Assembly: GCF_023715205.1 (NCBI RefSeq)
Contig: NZ_JAMBNR010000009.1
Span: forward strand, 186,001 to 250,000
Direction: 5' to 3'
DNA from: Mesobacillus maritimus
GTDB taxonomy: Bacteria > Bacillota > Bacilli > Bacillales > Cytobacillaceae
Length of the DNA: 64,000 nucleotides
This document shows positions 56,847 to 64,000 of the stretch, one piece after another. Numbering within the stretch: the stretch's first letter is position 1; the number at the start of each line of letters is the position of its first letter. The position numbers and the translations under genes were made by a program. The notes under the pieces were generated by a model, which did not search any database, was not told the origin of the DNA, and saw only the letters and a list, made by a program, of their open reading frames with translations.

Positions 56847-57470
56847 ATGATTGAAATTATTAATATGAATAAAACGTTTAATCAAAGAGAGATCTTTAAA
56901 GACTTTCATTTAGAAGTAAAGCCTGGAGAGTTCATTGGAATCGTTGGCAAAAGCGGGAAAGGAAAGACCACGCTTTTAAATATAATCGGTACGTTAGAGG
57001 AGCCAGATTCAGGGACGATTAAAATAATGGGGAAAGAGCTTACGAATAAAAAAACGAAAAGGCTATTATTACGGAACGAATTAGGGTTTGTCTTTCAGAA
57101 CTATGCTCTAATCGATAATGCCACGGTCAAAGAAAATTTAGAGATCGCTCTTAAACATAAAAAAATGAAGAAAACCGAGAAGATGAATGCTATTTCTTTC
57201 GTATTAAAAGAAGTGGGGCTCGAAGGATATAGCGATAAAAAAGTTCATACCTTAAGTGGGGGAGAACAACAACGTATAGCGATTGCAAGGCTGCTACTTA
57301 AAGATCCATCATTGATTCTAGCAGATGAACCAACTGGATCATTGGACATTGAGAACCGAGACATTATTGTATCGTTATTTCAGAAATTACATAAGCAAGG
57401 AAAAACGATTATCATGGTTACACATGACAAAGATTTAACAAAATTTTTCTCAAGAACCATACACTTATGA
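56847..57470 (+). CDS. Bacteriocin-associated ABC transporter ATPase
   Basis: 207 aa, complete ATPase: Walker A GKSGKGKTTLL, Q-loop FVFQNYALI, signature LSGGEQQRIAIARLL, Walker B LILADEPTGSLD and H-loop VTHDK. It is of the MacB/LolD size class used with lactococcin-972-type loci for export or self-protection. The permease partner gene follows directly, with GAGGTGAAGG around the junction. Confidence 0.92.
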   Translation: MIEIINMNKTFNQREIFKDFHLEVKPGEFIGIVGKSGKGKTTLLNIIGTLEEPDSGTIKIMGKELTNKKTKRLLLRNELGFVFQNYALIDNATVKENLEIALKHKKMKKTEKMNAISFVLKEVGLEGYSDKKVHTLSGGEQQRIAIARLLLKDPSLILADEPTGSLDIENRDIIVSLFQKLHKQGKTIIMVTHDKDLTKFFSRTIHL

Positions 57471-57480
57471 GGTGAAGGAT

Positions 57481-59634
57481 ATGAAAAAATTAATTTTTCT
57501 CCTTTTTGTTACCTCCATTATCATTGTCAGTTTTTTATCTATCAAACAATTTGAATACCTTCAGTTTCAATCCTTTAACAATGTAGATCAGCAAGAAGAG
57601 TGGCAGATCAATATAGAATCAGGGGCACATCAAAAAAACAAATCGGAAAACTTCCAATTATTAAAGGCTGCAGCGTTAGAAGCAGAAGTGAATTTACAAC
57701 GAATATCGTATGAAAGAGATGAAAGAAATAAAGATAAAGTCGTTTATTATGTCGTATTATTTGATCCGGAGCAGTACTTTGAAAAGCTGAAATTAAAGTC
57801 GGGCAGATTTCTGGATGTAAACAGTGGTTCGGAAGAGTTTCTCTCCACCGTTCAGACGAATCATAAGGACCAGGTAGGACAACTAGAAATCTTCCGTAGC
57901 TTTGATCCAATAGAAATACGACCAATGAGTGCAGCTGAAAAAACAAGGGATATCAAAGGAACTTACACGGTAAGTGGGAAGAAAAATGCAGACAAGTTAA
58001 AGAATAAATTGGCCGATTATGGATTTACTGTTGACGTTTCAAGCGAGCAAGGCCATAGCTTAATGACTCATTACCCCTACCAAGATATGTTGAATAAAGC
58101 ATCTGTCATTTTATATTTATTAATCTTGCTTGCACTGTTATACGATGTAACGATCAACTATAAAGACATAGCAGTAAGAATGATGTTTGGCCATAACTTT
58201 TGGCAAATCGGATCCTATCTATTAAGGAAGTATATGAAAATTTTCCTTCTTTCTTTAACGATTGGGTTCTTAGGGTTATTATTCTATTTGTATTTTTATA
58301 ATCAATTCCAAGAATTATCTCTTTTTTTGATATTCTGGTTAAAAAACATGATTCCTTTCATTATTATCATCACCGTCATTTTTATTGCTACTTGGATCGG
58401 AACGAAAAGCATCCATATCTCTCAAATGATTAAAAATAAAAAACCGATTAAGTTATTGTTTCTTCTAAATATAGCCGTTCGGTTTATCATCTCTATTTTT
58501 CTTGTTCTCGGATTACAGCAAGCACTAAGCACTTTATTTGGGTTAAAAAACACGGTAGACACACAAGAAAAATGGTCCCTGTTGAAAGACTATTCCTATT
58601 TAGGAGTAATAGCGAATAATGACCCAGGATTGTTTCGTTTTCTAGAAGAAGAAAAACAGAGAGAACAATTTCAACAGTTTTATAAAGAACTTGAGTCGCA
58701 GAGGGCCTTCTTTATTTCACCATCGGCGTATTACTTAAATGGATCTTCAGACATGCCCCTAAACCCTAATCCTTGGGGAATGGATGGCATGAAGGTAGAA
58801 ATTAATAAAAATTATCTATCTATAAACCCTATTTTCGATACGAACAATAAACAGGTCGTCTTTTCGGACCATGTAGAGAAAAATGTCATAACGGTTCTTG
58901 TGCCAATAAAATTTAAGGAGCATGAAAGTGAGATTAAAGCATCCATCATAAACGATTACAAGGGGATCTATCATTTGAAAGAAGAGGAGTCTGTACTTGT
59001 TGATATTCTTTATGTTCAGAATGAGCAATCCTACTTTACTTTTTCGACAAATATGGCCGAGGATAAACACTATGAAATTCTGGATCCCATTGCTGTGATC
59101 GTCAATCATGAATTTGATCCACTCATCCTAGCTAACCATATTTCGATGGGATATGGATACTATACCAAGAACAGCGGAAATGAACATCCTTTCGCCATGA
59201 CTCAAGATACATTAACAAAATATGGTTTGGAGGAAATTTGGCAACCTATATCCGTAGCCTATTCAAGTGTTGAATTAAAACTAGCGAATGACAAAGAAGT
59301 ACTTCAATTAAGTACTGCCTATTGTGCACTATTTTTACTGTTGGGTATTCTCTTACTGTTTTTTTCTTCCATGTATTATTTAGAAATAAACAAGCAGGTC
59401 CTCGCATTACAATGGATATTTGGTTATAGCTTTTTTGAAAAGCATAGTTTCGTTTACCTTGTATTATTAGTGTTTTGGAACTTTGTCTTTATGATTTGTT
59501 TTTTCATTGCTAGTGACACATTATTACTCATTAAAATAACGATTGGGCTTGCCATCTTTGATCTATTTTTGGTTAGTTTGATTTTGAGTTTAAAAGAATA
59601 TCGTACGACGAAGCAAATCCTTATAGATAAATAG
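57481..59634 (+). CDS. Bacteriocin-associated large integral membrane protein (FtsX/MacB-like)
   Basis: 717 aa. One N-terminal helix is followed by a large outer domain (about 30-200), a cluster of four helices (about 203-360), a second outer domain (about 365-605), and three C-terminal helices. This matches the seven-to-eight-helix putative bacteriocin-associated membrane proteins found beside lactococcin 972 relatives. With the ATPase it forms the likely export/immunity complex. ATG 57481 is chosen; GTG 57472 is possible. Confidence 0.87.
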   Translation: MKKLIFLLFVTSIIIVSFLSIKQFEYLQFQSFNNVDQQEEWQINIESGAHQKNKSENFQLLKAAALEAEVNLQRISYERDERNKDKVVYYVVLFDPEQYFEKLKLKSGRFLDVNSGSEEFLSTVQTNHKDQVGQLEIFRSFDPIEIRPMSAAEKTRDIKGTYTVSGKKNADKLKNKLADYGFTVDVSSEQGHSLMTHYPYQDMLNKASVILYLLILLALLYDVTINYKDIAVRMMFGHNFWQIGSYLLRKYMKIFLLSLTIGFLGLLFYLYFYNQFQELSLFLIFWLKNMIPFIIIITVIFIATWIGTKSIHISQMIKNKKPIKLLFLLNIAVRFIISIFLVLGLQQALSTLFGLKNTVDTQEKWSLLKDYSYLGVIANNDPGLFRFLEEEKQREQFQQFYKELESQRAFFISPSAYYLNGSSDMPLNPNPWGMDGMKVEINKNYLSINPIFDTNNKQVVFSDHVEKNVITVLVPIKFKEHESEIKASIINDYKGIYHLKEEESVLVDILYVQNEQSYFTFSTNMAEDKHYEILDPIAVIVNHEFDPLILANHISMGYGYYTKNSGNEHPFAMTQDTLTKYGLEEIWQPISVAYSSVELKLANDKEVLQLSTAYCALFLLLGILLLFFSSMYYLEINKQVLALQWIFGYSFFEKHSFVYLVLLVFWNFVFMICFFIASDTLLLIKITIGLAIFDLFLVSLILSLKEYRTTKQILIDK

Positions 59635-59659
59635 GAATATGAGGAAGGAGGTTTACTAG

Positions 59660-60178
59660 ATGTCTAATAGAAAAATATGGGCGAGTGTATTAACGATTAT
59701 TCTGGTTTCATCGTTAGGTATTTACCTTTATTCTTTCTTTATAAATGGAACAGAAGGAACAAATGATAGGAGTACAGCGGGTGACACTCAACAAAATAAC
59801 AGTAGCGATACAAGACCGCACATAGAGATGGAAAAGGACTCTGAACAAGCGAAAAACCCACCAAGCCCGAAAGAAAATAAATACTATATTATCTACATTG
59901 AACATGGCAATGGCTCCGGTTCCTCTTTTGTTCCATTAAAGCTTAATCCTGGTTTCACAAACGGAACTGATTTTAATGTGAGTATTTCATTTGATGACAA
60001 CGGAAACATCATAAATGGCGAAAAAATCATTGTTGTCCGCGATTTCCTAATTTCAAATGAAAATAAAGAAATGATTAGAAAGGTTGCAGGAAAAGATGAT
60101 TATGAAGAAGCGTTAAAAGAAATCGAAGACCGTGTAGAGGAAACGAAAAAGAATTTAGAAAAAGAAGGTCTATTATAA
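59660..60178 (+). CDS. Bacteriocin-locus accessory protein, membrane-anchored
   Basis: 172 aa. An N-terminal signal anchor (about 7-28) is followed by a polar Ser/Thr/Asp/Gln linker, a small globular domain (about 73-140; YYIIYIEHGNGSGSSFVPLK) and a charged helical tail. GAAGGAGG precedes ATG 59660, 25 bases after the membrane protein gene. Displayed outside the membrane and last in the operon, it is a candidate immunity protein, but no family is recognised. Confidence 0.65.
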   Translation: MSNRKIWASVLTIILVSSLGIYLYSFFINGTEGTNDRSTAGDTQQNNSSDTRPHIEMEKDSEQAKNPPSPKENKYYIIYIEHGNGSGSSFVPLKLNPGFTNGTDFNVSISFDDNGNIINGEKIIVVRDFLISNENKEMIRKVAGKDDYEEALKEIEDRVEETKKNLEKEGLL

Positions 60179-60450
60179 ATTTAGGAATGGAAACAGCTTA
60201 TCTTCAACGTACCCTGTTTAATGGATTCATTAAAAATAGGACAACAAGGTCTTCTTAGCATAGGGAGATTTTGACGAAATGAAATGGCTGTTTTCAGTTT
60301 AAAACTAGCTTAATAGAATTGTTGTTATCTGGAAAAGAAATGAAGTTTTAGAAAAGGGCCTTCCAAAGAGAGGGAATTTCTTTTATGGAACCGTACGATT
60401 TCATTATGTGATGATTCAACCAAATATGAATCATTATAAAGACACTCAGG

Positions 60451-60506
60451 AGAACCGTTCAATTAATTTCATGGGAAGCCATGGATCAATCGAATGGTTC
60501 TTTTTT
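60451..60506 (+). terminator. Terminator of the bacteriocin operon
   Basis: AGAACCGTTC pairs with GAATGGTTCT (one wobble), enclosing an inner CATGG/CCATG hairpin and followed by TTTTT. Confidence 0.82.
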
Positions 60507-60556
60507 ATTGTGGGAGACTAATTTATTTAAGTGGGGTTCCGAAACACTGTCATCAG

Positions 60557-60609
60557 TTGTGGAACCTTTGTTGTGAAACAAGAGAAAACGGGGCAATAGG
60601 CACTGTTCC
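60557..60609 (-). repeat. REP-like dispersed repeat, copy A5 (minus strand)
   Basis: On the minus strand: GGAACAGTGCC, then CCCCGTTTTCTCTTGTTTCA and GGTTCC. This is the only long-type copy on the opposite strand. Confidence 0.75.
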
Positions 60610-60712
60610 TTCTAACTTATGCCTGTTGCCCCTAGTCAAGACGCTTCTCCTTGCTTAATAGGGTTGGACTTTTCTTATCTACTAAGGTTAAGGATAAGAG
60701 TGTGCTTAAGTT

Positions 60713-62464
60713 TTAATTGTTCACCTTGCCACGCTTTTTCTGCATCTGTTTTTCATGTGCACGCTGGTGAGCGCGATGACGGTCTTCTTCCACTTCACTA
60801 GACATTTGGATCCCCATTGGCACTGTGGAAGTAGCGATTTCCTTGATTCCGTCTTGGTTCTTTTCATATATAAAAGAAGCTCGAGTGGAAATGTCCGCTC
60901 CTGGCTGTTTGACGTAAGGAAGCACACGGTAGTCGGCGCGCCATTGTTGTGGCGTGACCCGGCAGCGAACATAGCCGCGGAAATTGTTAAAGAACTTGAT
61001 ATTTGGGTTTTGATCTAACGTTTTTTCGGTATCGGCGCGCCAGTCGGACCCGTCTCCGCCAGAAGAGATTGAGGTACCAACAAATTCTGCTCCGAAGATC
61101 GGCGCATCTGGGTTGTTGTAATCAGTCATTAGGTTGGAAGCCCAGCTCGCATGAACATCTCCGGTCAGCACCACTAGGTTGTTCATGTTTTTCTCTGTGA
61201 CGAAATTGGTGATGCGTTCGCGAGCGGCAGGGTAGCCATCCCAAGAATCCATGCTGAATCGTGGCGCATCAGTTGTCCCAAAATTCCGCTGCGCAAAGAA
61301 CACTTGCTGCGCGAGCACATTCCACTTGGCGGACGAGCTTCCAAGGTGGTTGAGCAGCCATTGTTCTTGTTCTGCGCCAAGGAGTGTCCGGTTCGGGTCT
61401 AATGATTCCGAGGAATGAGGCTTGCTGCCATCGCCATTGGCTTGATCGTCGCGGTATTGACGCGTATCCAATACATAGAAAGAAGCTAAATCCCCATAGT
61501 TGAAATCCCGATACAATTGCATGCCGCCTTCATGTGGAAGGGAGGACTTGCGAAGCGGCATATGCTCGTAGTAAGCCTGGTAGGCAGCGGCCCGGCGTTT
61601 GATGAATTCCTCCACAGATTGGCCTTTTTCAGGAATGATATTGGCATAGTTGTTCTCAACTTCATGGTCGTCCCAAGTCACAATCCAAGGGAACGCCGCA
61701 TGGGCCGCTCTCAAGTCGGCATCCGAGCGATATTGTGCATAACGGTTGCGATAATCTTCAATCGTGATGATTTCCTCGCCCTGATGGGTGCGGACATTGC
61801 CACCGGATGCGACATATTCATTTGCCCCATATTCATAAATATAATCGCCCAGATGGAAAACAAGGTCTAAGTCTTCGTTGGCCATATGCTTATAAGCTGT
61901 AAAATAGCCATGTTCAAACTGCTGACAAGAGGCGAATGCAAAAGTCAGGCTTGAGACAGGGTCGCCTTTGGCTGGAAGGGTTTTTGTTTTCCCAACCGGG
62001 CTGAGCTCGCCTCCACTTTTAAATCGGTAATAATAAACAGTTTTCGGCTTCAAGCCGGTGACTTCGACATGGACAGAATGGGCAAGAGCTGGAGAAGCCT
62101 TTTCGGTCCCACGCTTGATCACATTCCGGAAGTTTTCATCCGTTGCCAACTCCCATTGCACAGGTACGACATTCGCCGGCATCCCACCACCATTGAGCGG
62201 ATCCGGAGCCAACCTTGTCCACAAGACAACGCTGTCTGATAGCGGATCGCCGGAGGCTACCCCTAAAGTAAATGGATAATTGCTGAAACTAGGCGCAGCG
62301 TCTACGGAAAATCCACCTAACGACTGAGCGATTGTTAGCCCCAGTGAAAGCCCGGCAATCTTACCGGTCGTTTCAAGAAAGCCACGGCGGTCCATATTCT
62401 TGCTTAACGTTCCTTCATTCAATTTCTTCATTATTTCCTCTAAAGGTGTTCGATCATTCGTCAT
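60713..62464 (-). CDS. phoD: Tat-exported alkaline phosphatase D
   Basis: 583 aa, the same length as B. subtilis PhoD. A twin-arginine signal DRRGFLE (25-31) precedes a hydrophobic stretch. The PhoD N-terminal domain (FTLGVASGDP, VLWTRLAP) is followed by a metallophosphatase core: HLGDYIYEYG, WDDHEVENNY, VLTGDVHASW. It is a Ca/Fe-dependent phosphodiesterase/phosphatase releasing phosphate from teichoic acids and phosphodiesters, usually induced by phosphate starvation; I see no clear Pho box. AAGGAGG precedes the ATG. Codon use is richer in GC than its neighbours. Confidence 0.95.
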   Translation of the reverse strand: MTNDRTPLEEIMKKLNEGTLSKNMDRRGFLETTGKIAGLSLGLTIAQSLGGFSVDAAPSFSNYPFTLGVASGDPLSDSVVLWTRLAPDPLNGGGMPANVVPVQWELATDENFRNVIKRGTEKASPALAHSVHVEVTGLKPKTVYYYRFKSGGELSPVGKTKTLPAKGDPVSSLTFAFASCQQFEHGYFTAYKHMANEDLDLVFHLGDYIYEYGANEYVASGGNVRTHQGEEIITIEDYRNRYAQYRSDADLRAAHAAFPWIVTWDDHEVENNYANIIPEKGQSVEEFIKRRAAAYQAYYEHMPLRKSSLPHEGGMQLYRDFNYGDLASFYVLDTRQYRDDQANGDGSKPHSSESLDPNRTLLGAEQEQWLLNHLGSSSAKWNVLAQQVFFAQRNFGTTDAPRFSMDSWDGYPAARERITNFVTEKNMNNLVVLTGDVHASWASNLMTDYNNPDAPIFGAEFVGTSISSGGDGSDWRADTEKTLDQNPNIKFFNNFRGYVRCRVTPQQWRADYRVLPYVKQPGADISTRASFIYEKNQDGIKEIATSTVPMGIQMSSEVEEDRHRAHQRAHEKQMQKKRGKVNN

Positions 62465-63086
62465 TTTTTTCCCTCCTTGAAAATCTCTATTCGGTACAAA
62501 TTATAGAGGGCGATTTTTAAGGGGATGTAAATATTTGTAAAGGGTTGGGTGGGAGTTAAAAAGAGAGAAGGGGAGATTGGAGTAGGACTTGGGTAATGAA
62601 TGATATCAACTTCCATTTTTTTATCGATAAATAGTTTCATTTTCATACGATTGACTTATGACAAAATAGGCGGTTTTTCTTGGGGATTCTTCATAAATTT
62701 TTAACGGAGTTTTACAATTTTCGGGACGGAGGGACAGGCACCGTGTCCCGCTCTCTATTTTGAGGTATGTGGTTTGCCGTATGAGGGAGGAGAGAACCGA
62801 ATTGTTTTATAAAGCCAACTTGTTTCAGTCCCTAAGGTGATAGTTGAGCCAGGTAGGCAGTAGTTTAACAGAGTATTAGATGCCCGTGTTCACGTTAAAT
62901 CTGGAGGTAAAAATCATACAGGTGTTAAGTGTCTATTACTTTTCCCCTTTATCTAATTTCTAATTTTCGAAAGTATTTACATAATCAAGAAGGATTCTTT
63001 TATTATAGCGCCGAAAGGAAGGGGTTGGTCATTCTATAATGTGTGAGAATGGAAAGAAGTATCTTTAACATGTGAAAGGGGAAGAG
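62465..63086. other. Gene-free divergent region with GGGACA palindrome
   Basis: No supported gene; the promoters for phoD (minus) and the alpha/beta hydrolase gene (plus) should lie here. It contains the REP-like palindrome at 62722. Confidence 0.5.
62722..62750. repeat. GGGACA-type REP palindrome
   Basis: CGGGAC and GTCCCG pair at the ends, with GGGACAGGCACCGTGTCCC inside; it also contains the reverse complement of the GGTGCCTGT core seen in the long repeats. Confidence 0.65.
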
Positions 63087-63884
63087 ATGTTAGACTACCA
63101 ATTTTATAAAAGAGAAGATCGTGATGAGACTATTATTTTATTACATGGTATGGGTGGGAGTTCTAAGATTTTCTATAAACAAATTCGTTTATATCAGGAA
63201 TCCTTTAATGTCTTAGCTATTCATTTGCCTGGTCATGGAGAATCTCCTGATATTCAATATTATAAAGAGCCATTCAATTATGATTTGGTGGTTGGAGAAA
63301 TTTTGAAAACGTTGGATACTTTGCAAATTAGAGAGGCACATTTTATTGGCATCTCCTTAGGTTCCGTTGTGATTCACCATATTCTTCAAACCCATCCGGA
63401 CAGAGTGAAAAGTGCGGTAATGGGGGGATGTGTCACTAGATTTAATGTTTACGCTAAAACCTTATTTCATATAGGGAATATCAGTAAGAACTTTGTTCCA
63501 TTTATGTGGATTTACCGAACATTTGCCCATATTATGATGCCGAAAGTGAATCATAAGAAATCCAGAGATATCTTTATTCATGAAGCGAAGAAAATGAAAA
63601 GAGAAAATTTCTTATCATGGTTTAAAGTAATTGGTCAAGCAGATGTAACATACAAACACGTTCAAGAGCAGAGTGGGGGTATTCCAAAGTTATACATATC
63701 CGGTCAAGAAGACCACATCTTTGTACATAAACTATTGAAAGACATTGAAGGCGACAAAAGTGCTAGAGTCTTAATTATTGAAAACTGTGGGCACGTTTGT
63801 AACATTGAGAAGCCAGAGGAATTCAATGCTGCCTCACTCAGGTTTTTGAGGGAGCACTTGGCAGGGGTTGAGGTAGCGATTTGA
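63087..63884 (+). CDS. Alpha/beta hydrolase
   Basis: 265 aa, cytoplasmic. The oxyanion region LLHGMGGSS, HLPGHGES, nucleophile elbow GISLGS (Ser90), acid region SGQEDHIF and catalytic His in NCGHVCNIEKPEEF give a complete triad. It is similar in size to MenH/BioH/esterase-type proteins; substrate not readable. ATG 63087 follows AAAGGGG; GTG 63072 is the first in-frame start but too close to no ribosome binding site. A terminator-like palindrome follows. Confidence 0.85.
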   Translation: MLDYQFYKREDRDETIILLHGMGGSSKIFYKQIRLYQESFNVLAIHLPGHGESPDIQYYKEPFNYDLVVGEILKTLDTLQIREAHFIGISLGSVVIHHILQTHPDRVKSAVMGGCVTRFNVYAKTLFHIGNISKNFVPFMWIYRTFAHIMMPKVNHKKSRDIFIHEAKKMKRENFLSWFKVIGQADVTYKHVQEQSGGIPKLYISGQEDHIFVHKLLKDIEGDKSARVLIIENCGHVCNIEKPEEFNAASLRFLREHLAGVEVAI

Positions 63885-63896
63885 TTATTGGTAAAT

Positions 63897-63930
63897 AAAT
63901 AGAAGGTGCCAGGCACCTTCTATTTATTTT
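63897..63930 (+). terminator. Terminator after the alpha/beta hydrolase gene
   Basis: AAATAGAAGGTG pairs with CACCTTCTATTT across CCAGG, then ATTTT. Confidence 0.85.
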
Positions 63931-63933
63931 CCA

Positions 63934-63960
63934 GGGACAAGGGACCTGTCCCTATGTCCC
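63934..63960. repeat. GGGACA-type REP palindrome
   Basis: GGGACAAGGGAC then CT then GTCCCTATGTCCC: nested inverted repeats. It is nearly the same as 32541-32572. Confidence 0.78.
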
Positions 63961-64000
63961 TAAAACAATTCAACCAACAGTAGTGCTACTGCACCTAATA

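Overview
The window reads as chromosomal DNA of a low-GC Gram-positive endospore-former of the Bacillaceae. Evidence: AAGGAGG-type ribosome binding sites with ATG/GTG/TTG starts, many U-tailed hairpin terminators, an eps-type exopolysaccharide cluster whose proteins resemble Bacillus subtilis EpsC/EpsN/EpsL/EpsD, a ComK-family protein, a SinI-family peptide, AraR-type operators and catabolite-responsive (cre) sites. It does not look like B. subtilis itself or the B. cereus group, and I cannot name the species.

Layout. (1) 1-16.6 kb: an exopolysaccharide cluster. A structured leader resembling the eps-associated RNA (EAR) precedes an EpsC-like dehydratase. Then come GalU, an EpsN-like aminotransferase, an EpsL-like phosphoglycosyl transferase, an ATP-grasp/HAD pair, two GT4 glycosyltransferases, a Wzy-like polymerase, a pyruvyl transferase, a GT8 enzyme, a Wzx-like flippase, GalE and a decayed second galE. 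(2) 16.7-24.6 kb: hypothetical membrane and coiled-coil proteins, many dispersed REP-like repeats, comM, and a REP-associated tyrosine transposase (RAYT) that starts on the comM stop codon. (3) 24.7-27.2 kb: an XRE regulator, a replication-type winged-helix protein and a ComK paralogue; the latter two lie between two similar direct repeats. (4) 27.5-32.3 kb: a secreted esterase, a cyclic-di-GMP-I riboswitch controlling a 39-aa SinI-like antirepressor, and small surface or membrane proteins. (5) 32.9-39.0 kb: an arabinan/arabino-oligosaccharide uptake operon (binding protein, two permeases, YesL-like protein, GH51 arabinofuranosidase) with two AraR-type operators and a cre site, followed by a decayed araR remnant. 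(6) 39.1-43.3 kb: a D-serine utilisation module. (7) 43.3-53.6 kb: a GDSL hydrolase with permuted motif order, a nucleoside hydrolase, a DnaD-like protein, a putative phage abortive-infection protein, a degenerate-GGDEF/EAL phosphodiesterase, a nupC remnant and a BCCT osmolyte transporter. (8) 54.0-60.2 kb: a PlcR-like regulator divergent from a 47-aa PapR-like peptide gene, a degenerate tRNA-Cys, and a lactococcin-972-type bacteriocin with its ABC transporter, large membrane protein and accessory protein. (9) 60.7-64 kb: a Tat-exported PhoD phosphatase and an alpha/beta hydrolase.

Connections. Three elements point to c-di-GMP/biofilm control: the EAR-led eps cluster, the EAL phosphodiesterase, and the c-di-GMP riboswitch in front of a SinI-type antirepressor. 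In the riboswitch leader a hairpin that buries the Shine-Dalgarno sequence shares bases with the aptamer P1 stem. Ligand binding is therefore predicted to switch SinI translation on. The second notable system is the PlcR/PapR-like quorum-sensing pair beside the bacteriocin locus. The third is a dispersed REP-like repeat family together with its likely mobilising RAYT protein. No phage, CRISPR array or rRNA operon is visible.
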